Of a stretch of DNA of 64,000 nt, positions 1 to 8,078 are shown piece after piece. Below the pieces are notes generated by a model. The model saw only the letters and a list, made by a program, of their open reading frames with translations, was not told the DNA's origin and did not search any database. The translations under genes were made by a program, and so were the position numbers. How positions within the stretch are numbered: position 1 is the first letter of the stretch; the number at the start of each line of letters is the position of its first letter. The stretch is from a bacterium (lineage in GTDB: Bacteria > Planctomycetota > JAFGQW01), in contig JAUHXU010000003.1 of NCBI GenBank assembly GCA_030426805.1, positions 310,001 through 374,000 on the forward strand, written 5' to 3'.

Positions 1-221
1 GGGTCTACCGTCGCCTCGTGCGCGACAAGGACTTCACGCGCTTCGCCGGCGAGGCGGTGCGCGTCACGCTCGCGCAGAAGCGCGACGGTCGCCGACACCT
101 CGACGGGACGCTGGTCGGCCGGACGGACGCGGCCGTCGTGATCCGCGACGAGGCCGACGGTGAGCGCAGCGTCCCCCGCGACGCGATCACCGAAGTTCGG
201 CTCGATCCGTTCCGCGACTGA
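1..221 (+). CDS. rimP: Ribosome maturation factor RimP, C-terminal part (5' end outside window)
   Basis: The open frame runs in from the left edge (first full codon at base 3) and ends with TGA at 219-221, so only about 72 C-terminal residues are present. They begin VYRRLVRDKDFTRFAGE, which fits the junction of the RimP N-domain ('SPG..R.L....DF.R..G') with the SH3-like C-domain. The rest is a small beta-rich domain ending in an acidic/basic 'AITEVRLDPFRD' strand, as in RimP. RimP assists 30S subunit maturation. In most bacteria rimP is followed by nusA and infB; here it is followed by a sigma-factor operon. Identification rests on a short segment. Confidence 0.7.
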   Translation, partial: VYRRLVRDKDFTRFAGEAVRVTLAQKRDGRRHLDGTLVGRTDAAVVIRDEADGERSVPRDAITEVRLDPFRD

Positions 222-322
222 CGCCGGAGCCCCCGACGCTGGACATCGGGAGCCGGCGCGCCACAATTCACGGTCGCAGGGCCCGAGGACAGCCCCGACG
301 ACAGCAGGGTCTCGAATTGCAA

Positions 323-952
323 ATGCAGCCCCCGAACACAGAACCCGTTGCGGGTCGTTCCCCGCCCGACGTTGACGACCCGGCAACCGGGGCGCCCGAC
401 GGCGCATTGGAATCGGAGATCGTGGCCGGCTGCCGACGGGGCGACGCACGCAGCCTGGAACGCCTGATGGCGCTCCACGGAGGCCCGGTCAGCGGGCTGC
501 TGCGGGGCATCGTGATGGACGCGATGGCGGTGGACGGACTCGTGCAGGAGACGTTCCTGAAGGCGTTTCGCGGGATGGACAAGTTCCGCGACGGAACGAA
601 CCTGCGCGTCTGGCTGCTGACGATCGCGCGCAACGCGGCCTACGACCAGCTCCGCCGAGAGAAGAAGGAAAAGCTGCAGCCCGTGGACATCGCCGAGGTG
701 GCCGAACCGGCCGCACCAGCGGTGGATCCCGGCGAACAGCTCGACGCCGACGAAGCCCGTGCGCGGGTCCGCGCGGCGCTCGAGTCGCTGCCGGAGAGCG
801 AACGGACGATCGTGCACCTGCGCGTCTACGAAGGGTGGACGTGGGACGCGATCGCGGCCGATCTCGCGATCCCGGAGGCGACGGTGCGCGCCCGGATGAA
901 TCGGGCACTCCAACGGATGCGGGGACACCTGAAGAACGGTCCGACAGCATGA
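323..952 (+). CDS. ECF RNA polymerase sigma factor
   Basis: A 209-residue sigma-70 family protein. Region 2 is visible as 'MDAMAVDGLVQETFLKAFRG' followed by 'NLRVWLLTIARNAAYDQLRR'. Region 4 shows 'LESLPESERTIVHLRVYEGW' and a helix-turn-helix 'WDAIAADLAIPEATVRARMN'. ATG at 323 is preferred over TTG at 317; neither has a clear Shine-Dalgarno. The stop overlaps the start of the next gene (ATGA at 949-952), so the two are translationally coupled. The next gene encodes a membrane FecR-like protein, so this factor is probably held inactive by that partner. Target promoters are not recognisable. The region between rimP and this gene (222-322) holds nothing obvious. Confidence 0.88.
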   Translation: MQPPNTEPVAGRSPPDVDDPATGAPDGALESEIVAGCRRGDARSLERLMALHGGPVSGLLRGIVMDAMAVDGLVQETFLKAFRGMDKFRDGTNLRVWLLTIARNAAYDQLRREKKEKLQPVDIAEVAEPAAPAVDPGEQLDADEARARVRAALESLPESERTIVHLRVYEGWTWDAIAADLAIPEATVRARMNRALQRMRGHLKNGPTA

Positions 953-2139
953 GCCGATACGAAGACGTCGACCTCCTCGACATGATCCTCGACGGCCGCG
1001 ACGACGCGATCGCGGCCCTCGACGCGGCCGACCGTGCACGCGTGGACGAACTCCGCGCGATCCACGGCTGCGTCGTCGCGATCGGCTCGGAGAACGCGGC
1101 CCCGATTCCGGACGACGTCGTGCGCCGGACGATCGCACGGGCGACCGAGCCGGCAACGCGCGGTCCCGCGCCGATCCCGCTCGCGTCGCGCCGGTGGGGT
1201 GCGGTCGCGGCGCTGCTCTTGATCGCGGTGTCGGTGTGGGTGCTCTTCGTCGGCGGCTCGTCGCGCGTGGAGGCCGACCCGTTCTTCGGCCACCTCGACG
1301 TCTACGAGGGCGACCGACGCATCCTGAAGAACGTCCGCAACAGCTTCGCGCTCGGCGAAGGCATGACCGTCGACACGCAGCTCGGCTGCGTGCTGAACCT
1401 CGGGCGCGGTTTCCGGATCCGCATCGGCCCGAAGACGCGACTACGGTGCGGGCGGCTGGATTCGAACCGCATCGAACTCGGGCTCGAACGCGGGCTCGTC
1501 CGCGTGGGCGGTACCCCGCGCGACGTCGAGTTGGTGATACGCGTCGGCGGCGCTACGCTGCGCTCACGCAACGCGATCTACGCACTACAGCGGCTCGGCC
1601 AGCCGAGCGACTACCTGCAGGTCGACTTCGGCACGGTGGCACTCGGCTGCGCGAACAAGTCGGCGGAGGTCACGCCGAACGACGGCGCGTTCCTCTACGA
1701 GCAAGTCTGCCCATGCCCGTGCCCCGAGGGCGGAGAACCACCATCGGGGATCGCCCCGTGGATCGATGCCGACGAAGTCTGCGTGAGCTTCCCGATGCAG
1801 CGCGATCCGGAGACCGCGATGCGACTCGCTCGCGAGCACGACGTCCCGGTGCTCGTACTGCGGCGGGACGGCCCCGAGCACTGCTTCGACGGGGAGTTCA
1901 AGATGTTCGTCGATCAGGCGCGCGCGACGTGCGGCGTCGTCTGGCTCGTCGTCGACCCGGAGAGCGACGGTGCGTTTCTCGCGCAGTACGGCGTCGCGGA
2001 CCCGAAGACGATCGTCGTGCTCGGAGCTCGCGGCGACGAGCGCGAACGGATGACGCTGCGCGGCATGGAAGGCCACTGCGCGCGGTCGATCGTCAGCGCG
2101 CTTCGCACGCTCAAGGAGAACGGCGCGCCGCGGAAGTAG
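949..2139 (+). CDS. FecR-type membrane anti-sigma protein with C-terminal thioredoxin-fold-like region
   Basis: 396 residues, starting at the ATG that overlaps the sigma-factor stop. Residues 1-80 are cytoplasmic and acidic. One membrane helix follows at about 84-105 (VAALLLIAVSVWVLFVGG). Residues about 105-245 resemble a FecR domain (repeated beta-strands such as 'SFALGEGMTVDTQLGCVLNL' and 'LRCGRLDSNRIELGLERGLV'). A Cys-rich linker (EQVCPCPCPEGG) leads to a C-terminal segment with the strand/helix order of a thioredoxin fold ('VPVLVLRRDGPEHCFD', 'WLVVDPESDGAFLAQYGV') but no CxxC. Inference: it senses an envelope signal and controls the upstream sigma factor. The thioredoxin-like assignment is the least certain part. 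Confidence 0.72.
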   Translation: MSRYEDVDLLDMILDGRDDAIAALDAADRARVDELRAIHGCVVAIGSENAAPIPDDVVRRTIARATEPATRGPAPIPLASRRWGAVAALLLIAVSVWVLFVGGSSRVEADPFFGHLDVYEGDRRILKNVRNSFALGEGMTVDTQLGCVLNLGRGFRIRIGPKTRLRCGRLDSNRIELGLERGLVRVGGTPRDVELVIRVGGATLRSRNAIYALQRLGQPSDYLQVDFGTVALGCANKSAEVTPNDGAFLYEQVCPCPCPEGGEPPSGIAPWIDADEVCVSFPMQRDPETAMRLAREHDVPVLVLRRDGPEHCFDGEFKMFVDQARATCGVVWLVVDPESDGAFLAQYGVADPKTIVVLGARGDERERMTLRGMEGHCARSIVSALRTLKENGAPRK

Positions 2140-2160
2140 TCCGCGACGCGCCGACGTGCA

Positions 2161-4335
2161 TCACGCGCCGCGCGAGACGCCCATCTCCTCGAGTAGCCGG
2201 GTCGCGCCGAGGAACTTCTCGGTCACGAACAGCACGTAGCGCATGTCGACCGAGATCGTGCGCGTCTGCTTGCCGTCGAAGCGGTAGTCGCTCGTGATCG
2301 CCTCCCAGTTGCCGTCGAAGGCGATGCCGATCATCTTGCCGTCGGCGCCGAGCACCGGCGAGCCGGAGTTGCCGCCGGTGATGTCGGTGTCGTGGACGAA
2401 CGCGATCGGCACGTCGTCGACGTGCGCGTCGACGTAGTTGCCGAAGTCGCGCTTCTTCCACAGCTCGATCAGCTTGGGCGGGTTCGCGAACGGCTCTTCG
2501 CCGGTCTCCTTCTCGACCGCGCCGCCGAGCGACGTGATGTAGTCGTAGGTGACCGCGTCGCGCGCCTTGTAGCCCCGGACGAGCCCGTAGGTGAAGCGCA
2601 GCGTGCGATCGGCATCCGGGTAGGCGAGCGACTCGGGCTTCCACGCCTGGCGCACCTCGTAGAAGCGGCGCCGCTCCTCCTTCAGAAGCCGGCCCACCTC
2701 GGCGTTCGACAGCACCGAGCGACGCGCCGCGAGCACTGCATCGGCGATCGCGACGACCGGGTCGTCGACCTTGACGACGTGCTCGGCGTCATGGCCGAGC
2801 ATCCGGCTCGCGACGGCCTTGTCGAACAGTTCGGTCTTCTCGAGCGCGGCGCCGGCGATCGCGGAGAGTTTCTCACGGCGCGCATCGCCCTCGAGACCCT
2901 TCAGCGCCTCGAGCGGGCCGTGCAGCGCCGTGTCGGGCAGCTTCGCCAGCGAGAGGATCCGCTTCAGGAAGTCCGCGCGGACCTCCTCCGCGTCCATCCG
3001 CGCCTGACGATCCTCGGCACGCTTGAGCGTGCGCTCGAGCCGCTCGCCGCGATACGCCGACGACCGGTCGCCGGGCTCCTTCGGCAACTCGACCTTGAGC
3101 GACGCGATCACGTTCGCAAAGCGCATCAGGTCGTTGCCGGCCACGCCGGACGCCGCCTCTTGGATCGCCGCGCGCGACTCGATGCTCGTGTAGAGCGTCG
3201 CGAGTCGATCGAAGATGTCGCCGTGGGTCTTCGCGAGCTTCGGGTGCGACGCGACGAACGCGCGCGCCGCGGCCTCCTCGGCCTGCATCGCCTCGACGAG
3301 GCCTTTCTTCTTCAGCCACTCGGCCTTCCCGGCGAAGTTCTTGCGGACGTTCTGCAGGCTCTTGATGCGCGACGCGAGTTCGAGCTTCTTCGACTCGTCG
3401 TCGCCCGCTTGCTTCAACAGCGCGTCGATCATGCCCTCGAAGCGTGCCGCTTGCGACGGCAGCATCTGGTCGCGGTGGTAGCGCGCCGAGAACGACGTGC
3501 GGTGCCGGTTCGTCGAGCCCGGGTATCCCATGATGAATGTCAGGTCGTCGGCCTTGACGCCGGCCGTCGTGACCTCGAGCCACACCCGGGGCTTCAGCGG
3601 CACGTTGTCCTTGCGGTACTTCGCGGGGCTGCCGTCCGGCGCCGCGTAGACGCGCATGTAGGAGAAGTCGCCGCAGTGGCGCGGCCACATCCAGTTGTCC
3701 GGATCACCGCCGAACTCGCCGATCGCCGCGGGCGGCGCGCACACGAGCCGCACGTCTTGGTAGGTCTTCGAGTAGTAGACCATGTAGCGCGCGCCGTTGT
3801 AGATCTCGCGGACCGAGCAGCGGAGGTGCTCGTCGCGTGCCTTCGCGAGTTCGCGGTGCTTCTCGGTGACGCGGTTGACCGCGTCGCTGATGAACTTCTC
3901 GCGCGCGACCGGATCGAGGTCGACCCGCATGCCCTCGAGCACGTCGGCGGTCACGTCGGCGGCGTAGACGGTGATCGACGCGGTGAACCCCTGCGCGCGC
4001 TTCTCGTCGCCGAGCGTCTTCGCGACGAAGCCGTCACGAACGTAGTTGTTCTCTTCGTTGCTCAACGCGCGGATCGCGTCGAACGCGACGTGGTGGTTCG
4101 TCAGCACCAAGCCGTTCGACGAGACGAACGAGCCGGTACCGCCACCGAGATTCAGGATCGCGTGCGCGAGGCACGGTCCGTCGTTCGAGAAGAGCTTCTC
4201 GGGCGGGATCGCGAGCCCCTTCTCCTTCAGCGGGAGCTTGCCGATCTGGGTCACGAGCCACATGCCCTCGTCGGCACGGGCCGTGAGCGTCATCGACGTC
4301 ACGAGCACCGTCGCGAGCGCGAACCGAACTCTCAT
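2161..4335 (-). CDS. S46 family dipeptidyl-peptidase (DPP7/DPP11-like), exported
   Basis: 724 residues, normal for S46 serine peptidases, which remove dipeptides from peptide N-termini in the periplasm or at the surface. A signal peptide ends near ...LTARA/DE. The family signatures are present: 'SNGLVLTNHHVAFD' with the catalytic His at 81-82, the 'GEFGGDPDNWMWPRHCGDF' block near residues 210-230, and 'DITGGNSGSPV' with the catalytic Ser near 657. The 'FDGNWEA' segment has Gly (about 675) where acidic-specific DPP11 enzymes have Arg, so a DPP7-like preference for hydrophobic P1 residues is inferred. The minus-strand start ATG has a Shine-Dalgarno (AGAGGA, 7 bases away). It is divergent from the sugar ABC operon. 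Confidence 0.92.
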   Translation of the reverse strand: MRVRFALATVLVTSMTLTARADEGMWLVTQIGKLPLKEKGLAIPPEKLFSNDGPCLAHAILNLGGGTGSFVSSNGLVLTNHHVAFDAIRALSNEENNYVRDGFVAKTLGDEKRAQGFTASITVYAADVTADVLEGMRVDLDPVAREKFISDAVNRVTEKHRELAKARDEHLRCSVREIYNGARYMVYYSKTYQDVRLVCAPPAAIGEFGGDPDNWMWPRHCGDFSYMRVYAAPDGSPAKYRKDNVPLKPRVWLEVTTAGVKADDLTFIMGYPGSTNRHRTSFSARYHRDQMLPSQAARFEGMIDALLKQAGDDESKKLELASRIKSLQNVRKNFAGKAEWLKKKGLVEAMQAEEAAARAFVASHPKLAKTHGDIFDRLATLYTSIESRAAIQEAASGVAGNDLMRFANVIASLKVELPKEPGDRSSAYRGERLERTLKRAEDRQARMDAEEVRADFLKRILSLAKLPDTALHGPLEALKGLEGDARREKLSAIAGAALEKTELFDKAVASRMLGHDAEHVVKVDDPVVAIADAVLAARRSVLSNAEVGRLLKEERRRFYEVRQAWKPESLAYPDADRTLRFTYGLVRGYKARDAVTYDYITSLGGAVEKETGEEPFANPPKLIELWKKRDFGNYVDAHVDDVPIAFVHDTDITGGNSGSPVLGADGKMIGIAFDGNWEAITSDYRFDGKQTRTISVDMRYVLFVTEKFLGATRLLEEMGVSRGA

Positions 4336-4398
4336 CTGCGGATCCTCTCCGGTTGGATAGCTGCGTCAATTGCTGTTTCGATGCGACCCGCCCGCGGA

Positions 4399-4404
4399 TA
4401 TACT
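4399..4404 (+). promoter_or_regulatory. Candidate -10 element for the sugar ABC operon
   Basis: TATACT lies about 96 bases upstream of the binding-protein ATG, in the 165-base gap between the divergent S46 peptidase and the ABC operon. No convincing -35 hexamer is visible at the usual spacing, so this is weak evidence. Confidence 0.3.
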
Positions 4405-4500
4405 CGCGCGGAGCCCCGGGCGGTTCAAGCCACGACGGTCATACGCGCGCCGAATCCACGGCGTGGGACAAATCGACGCCGCACCCACCGGAGACACCCG

Positions 4501-5502
4501 ATGCCCACGACCCGCCGAATCGTCACGCTCGTGTTTGCCGTCGCGCTCGCCGGTCTGACCGGCTGCGGAAACGGCGAGCCGACGAAGCCGGGCACGCGCA
4601 CGATCGCCGTGATCCCGAAGGGCACGACGCACGAGTTCTGGAAGTCGATCCACGCCGGCGCGGAGAAGGCGCGGCACGAACTCGCGCAGCGCGGCACGCC
4701 GATCGAGTTGATCTGGAAAGGCCCGCAGAAGGAGGACGATCGGGAGCAGCAGATCCGGATCGTCGAGGACATCGTCAACGGCGGCGTCAGCGGCATCGTG
4801 CTCGCGCCGCTGGACGACAAGGCGCTCGTCCGTCCGGTGCGCGAGGCGGTCGGCTCGAACGTGCCGGTCGTGATCATCGACTCCGGCCTCGCGACGGACG
4901 CGATCGTCAGCTTCGTCGCGACCGACAACTACAAGGGCGGCGCACTCGCGGCCGAACGCCTCGGCGCCTTGCTGAACGGCAAGGGGCGCGCGATGATGCT
5001 GCGCTACCAGGAGGGTTCGGACAGCACGATGCAGCGCGAGCGCGGGTTCACCGAGACGCTCGCGAAGGACTTCCCCGGCATCGAACTCGTCTCGTCGAAC
5101 CAGTACGGCGGCGCGACGACCGAGACGTCGTATCAGAAGTCCGAGGCCCTGTTGACGTCGTTCCCCGACGTGGACGGCGTCTTCTGCCCGAACGAATCGA
5201 CGACGTTCGGGATGTTGCGCGCGCTACAAGACGCCGGACGTGCGGGCACGTGTTTCTTCGTCGGGTTCGATGCGAGTCCGAAGCTCGTCGCGTCGCTGCG
5301 CAAGCGTGAGATCCACGGCCTCGTGTTGCAGAACCCGTTCCGGATGGGGTTCGAGGGCGTGATGACGCTCGTCGCGCACCTCGACGGCACGACCTGCGAC
5401 AAGCGCATCGACACCGGTGTCGCGCTCGTCACACCGGACAACATCGACGACGAAGCGATGAAGGCACTCCACAGCCCCGACCTCGATCGCTGGCTGAAGT
5501 AG
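4501..5502 (+). CDS. Sugar ABC transporter substrate-binding lipoprotein (ribose/LacI-type fold)
   Basis: 333 residues. A lipoprotein signal with lipobox LTGC places the mature N-terminus near Cys21. The body follows the periplasmic binding protein type 1 (RbsB/LacI) pattern: 'TIAVIPKGTTHEFWKSIHAG' at the N-terminus, 'VNGGVSGIVLAPLDDKALV', 'NVPVVIIDSGL', 'ATDNYKGGALAAERL', and a C-terminal 'DGVFCPNESTTFGMLRAL'. It captures a sugar outside the membrane and delivers it to the permease encoded two genes downstream. The frame is open far upstream of 4501, but the lipoprotein signal fixes this start. The sugar is unknown; a fucose-isomerase-like gene lies 6 kb away. Confidence 0.9.
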   Translation: MPTTRRIVTLVFAVALAGLTGCGNGEPTKPGTRTIAVIPKGTTHEFWKSIHAGAEKARHELAQRGTPIELIWKGPQKEDDREQQIRIVEDIVNGGVSGIVLAPLDDKALVRPVREAVGSNVPVVIIDSGLATDAIVSFVATDNYKGGALAAERLGALLNGKGRAMMLRYQEGSDSTMQRERGFTETLAKDFPGIELVSSNQYGGATTETSYQKSEALLTSFPDVDGVFCPNESTTFGMLRALQDAGRAGTCFFVGFDASPKLVASLRKREIHGLVLQNPFRMGFEGVMTLVAHLDGTTCDKRIDTGVALVTPDNIDDEAMKALHSPDLDRWLK

Positions 5503-5521
5503 CCGGGCCGGTCCGCGCACG

Positions 5522-7015
5522 ATGAGCCGACGGATCGAGATGCACGGCGTGACGAAGCGCTTCGGCGCGACGGTCGCGCTCGACGGTGTCGATCTCTCGG
5601 TGGGCGCTGGCGAGGTGCACGCGCTGATCGGCGAGAACGGTGCGGGCAAGAGCACGCTGATGAAGGTGCTGAGCGGCGCGATCCGTCCGGACGGGGGCAC
5701 GCTCGCGATCGACGGCGTGCCGATGCGGCATGCATCCCCGATCGACGCGCGCCGCGCCGGCATCGCGATGATCTACCAGGAGCTCAACCTCGCGCCGGAT
5801 CTCAGTGTCGAGGCGAACGCGGTCCTCGGCGCCGAACCGACACGCCGCGGCATGCTCCGGCGCGGGGAGATCCGACAACGCGTGCGCGAAGCGCTCGCCG
5901 AACTCGATCACGCCGAGATCGATCCGGCCGCACGCGTCGCGGACCTGACGATCGGCGAGCGCCAGATCGTCGAGTTGACCCGCGCGCTGATCGACGACGC
6001 GCGCGTCGTCGTGCTGGACGAGCCCACGAGTTCGCTGTCGGCCGCCGACACGGAGCGACTGTTCGCGGTCGTCGACCGGCTGCGCGACCGCGGCAAGGCG
6101 GTGATCTACATCAGCCACTTCCTCGACGAGGTGACGCACCTCGGCGACCGCTACACGGTGCTGCGCGACGGCCGACACGTCGCGACCGGCGCGATCGCCG
6201 ACACGACGATCGACGCGATCATCGAGCAGATGGTCGGTCGGCGGATCGACGCGCTGTTCCCGCCGGCGGATCGTCCCGCGGGCGAGCCGCTCCTCGACGT
6301 CGCCGGGCTGTCGGGCGCGATCCGTCCACGCGACGCATCGCTCGTGCTCCACCGCGGCGAAGTGCTCGGGATCGCCGGCCTCGTCGGTGCCGGCCGGTCG
6401 GAGTTGCTCCGCGCGATCTACGGACTCGACGCCGTGCGCGCCGGGACGATCGCGGTCGACGGCGCAGCCCCGGACCGCGGCGCACCGCCGCCGGTGCGCA
6501 TCGCGCAAGGCGTGGGGATGTTGAGCGAGGACCGCAAGGGCGAGGGGCTCGCGACCGAACTGTCGATCGAAGACAACCTGACGCTCAGCCGCCTCGATCG
6601 TCACGCGCGACGCGGCTGGCTGTCGCGGAAGACGCAGCGCGGCGCCGCACGCGAGTGGTCCGAGCGGCTCGGCGTGAAATGCCGCGACGTCACCCAGCCG
6701 ATCGGGGACCTGTCGGGCGGCAACCAGCAGAAGGTCGCGCTCGGTCGCTTGCTGCACCAGGGCGCCGACGTGCTCCTGCTCGACGAGCCGACGCGCGGCG
6801 TCGACGTCGGCAGCAAGGCGGAGATCTACGCGCGGATCGACCGGCTCGCGCGCGACGGTGCCGGCGTGCTGCTCGTCAGCTCCTACCTGCCCGAGTTGCT
6901 CGGCCTCGCCGACCGGATCGCGGTCGCCCACCGTGGCCGGCTCGGCGCCGCACGCCCGCGCGACGCGTGGACCGAGGCGACGGTGATGGCGGACGCGACC
7001 GGGAGCACCGCGTAG
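5522..7015 (+). CDS. Sugar ABC transporter ATP-binding protein, duplicated (RbsA/MglA type)
   Basis: 497 residues with two ATPase halves, as in RbsA, MglA and XylG. The first half has Walker A 'GENGAGKST' (about 39-47), signature 'LTIGERQIVE' and Walker B 'VVVLDEPTSS'. The second half has a degenerate Walker A 'GLVGAGRSE', a canonical signature 'LSGGNQQKVALGR' and Walker B 'VLLLDEPTRGVD'. The asymmetry between halves is normal for this family. It is the middle gene of a three-gene importer: 19 bases separate it from the binding protein, and its TAG shares one base with the GTG start of the permease. Confidence 0.94.
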   Translation: MSRRIEMHGVTKRFGATVALDGVDLSVGAGEVHALIGENGAGKSTLMKVLSGAIRPDGGTLAIDGVPMRHASPIDARRAGIAMIYQELNLAPDLSVEANAVLGAEPTRRGMLRRGEIRQRVREALAELDHAEIDPAARVADLTIGERQIVELTRALIDDARVVVLDEPTSSLSAADTERLFAVVDRLRDRGKAVIYISHFLDEVTHLGDRYTVLRDGRHVATGAIADTTIDAIIEQMVGRRIDALFPPADRPAGEPLLDVAGLSGAIRPRDASLVLHRGEVLGIAGLVGAGRSELLRAIYGLDAVRAGTIAVDGAAPDRGAPPPVRIAQGVGMLSEDRKGEGLATELSIEDNLTLSRLDRHARRGWLSRKTQRGAAREWSERLGVKCRDVTQPIGDLSGGNQQKVALGRLLHQGADVLLLDEPTRGVDVGSKAEIYARIDRLARDGAGVLLVSSYLPELLGLADRIAVAHRGRLGAARPRDAWTEATVMADATGSTA

Positions 7016-7965
7016 TGCGCGCGCCGGCACGACGACTGCTCGAAGCGGTCGGCCCGTTTCTCGGGCTCGCGTTCATCGTCGCGCTCTTCGGCGTGCTCGC
7101 CGGCGACCGCTTCCTCAACACCGGCAACCTGACGACGGTCGCGACCCAGAACGTCGTCGTCGCGATCGGCGCGATGGGAATGACGCTGATCATCATCAGC
7201 GGCGGGATCGACCTGAGCGTGGGCTCGCTGATCGCACTGTCCACGGTCGTCACCGCGCTCGGCCTGCAGTCGGGGCTGCCGGTCGGCATCGCCGCGCTCG
7301 GCGGTGTCGCGGCGGGCGGCGTGTGCGGGTTCGTCAGCGGCACGCTCATCACGCGACTTCGCCTCGTGCCGTTCATCGTCACGCTCGGCATGCTCGGCAT
7401 CGCGCGCGGGCTCGCGAAGTACTTCGCCGACGAACAGAAGGTCGACGCGCCGCTGACGTGGCTCAACGAGCTGATGTACAAGAAGCCCGACCCGGCGTGG
7501 CTGATCGTCGCGCCGGGTATTTGGATCACGCTCGCGCTCGCGATCGCCGTGTGGGCGCTGCTCCGATACACGGTGCTCGGGCGACACACGTTCGCGATCG
7601 GCTCGAACGAAGCGACCGCACGGCTGTGCGGCGTGCGCGTCGAGCGGGTGAAGGTCGTGCTCTACACACTCTGCGGCCTCTTTACCGGACTGGCCGGCGT
7701 GTTCCAGTTCTCGCGCCTGTCGGTCGGCGATCCGACCGTCGCGATCGGTCAGGAACTCGACATCATCGCCGCGGTCGTGATCGGCGGCGGGTCGCTGCGC
7801 GGCGGCGCCGGCAGCGTGCTCGGCTCGCTCGTCGGGTCGTTCATCATGGCGTTCCTCCGCAACGGCTGCACCGTCCTCGGCCTGCCGAACTTCGTGCAGG
7901 ACATCCTCGTCGGCACGATCATCATCGCCGCCGCGGCACTCGACCGCGTTCGCCAGCGCAGCTGA
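7015..7965 (+). CDS. Sugar ABC transporter permease (RbsC type)
   Basis: 316 residues starting at a GTG that overlaps the previous stop by one base. Strongly hydrophobic with about eight to ten membrane helices. The family signature 'IISGGIDLSVGSLIALS' is present near residues 60-76, and the coupling region 'FAIGSNEATARLCGVRVERV' near 195-215, typical of RbsC/XylH/AraH permeases. It ends with '...VGTIIIAAAALDRVRQRS'. It forms the membrane channel of the importer encoded by this operon. The open frame extends upstream into the ATPase gene, but homology starts here. Confidence 0.92.
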   Translation: MRAPARRLLEAVGPFLGLAFIVALFGVLAGDRFLNTGNLTTVATQNVVVAIGAMGMTLIIISGGIDLSVGSLIALSTVVTALGLQSGLPVGIAALGGVAAGGVCGFVSGTLITRLRLVPFIVTLGMLGIARGLAKYFADEQKVDAPLTWLNELMYKKPDPAWLIVAPGIWITLALAIAVWALLRYTVLGRHTFAIGSNEATARLCGVRVERVKVVLYTLCGLFTGLAGVFQFSRLSVGDPTVAIGQELDIIAAVVIGGGSLRGGAGSVLGSLVGSFIMAFLRNGCTVLGLPNFVQDILVGTIIIAAAALDRVRQRS

Positions 7966-8078
7966 CCGCGCCCGCTCGTTCAGAGACGGCGCGAACCGTT
8001 TTCCGCCTCGCCCGCCCGACGCCATTCCGATGGCAGTGAGGCCGCTGGGTGCGGCACCGGGGGGGTGAGGGGGAGAAC

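Noticed and set aside
1455..1470. GGATTCGAACC, resembling a tRNA T-arm
   Set aside because: It lies inside the well-supported FecR-like coding frame, and no acceptor stem, anticodon arm or D-arm pairs around it.
2392..4500. Long plus-strand open frame continuous with the sugar-binding protein
   Set aside because: It lies opposite the S46 peptidase and is Arg/Leu-rich with no domain; the true protein starts at the lipoprotein signal at 4501.
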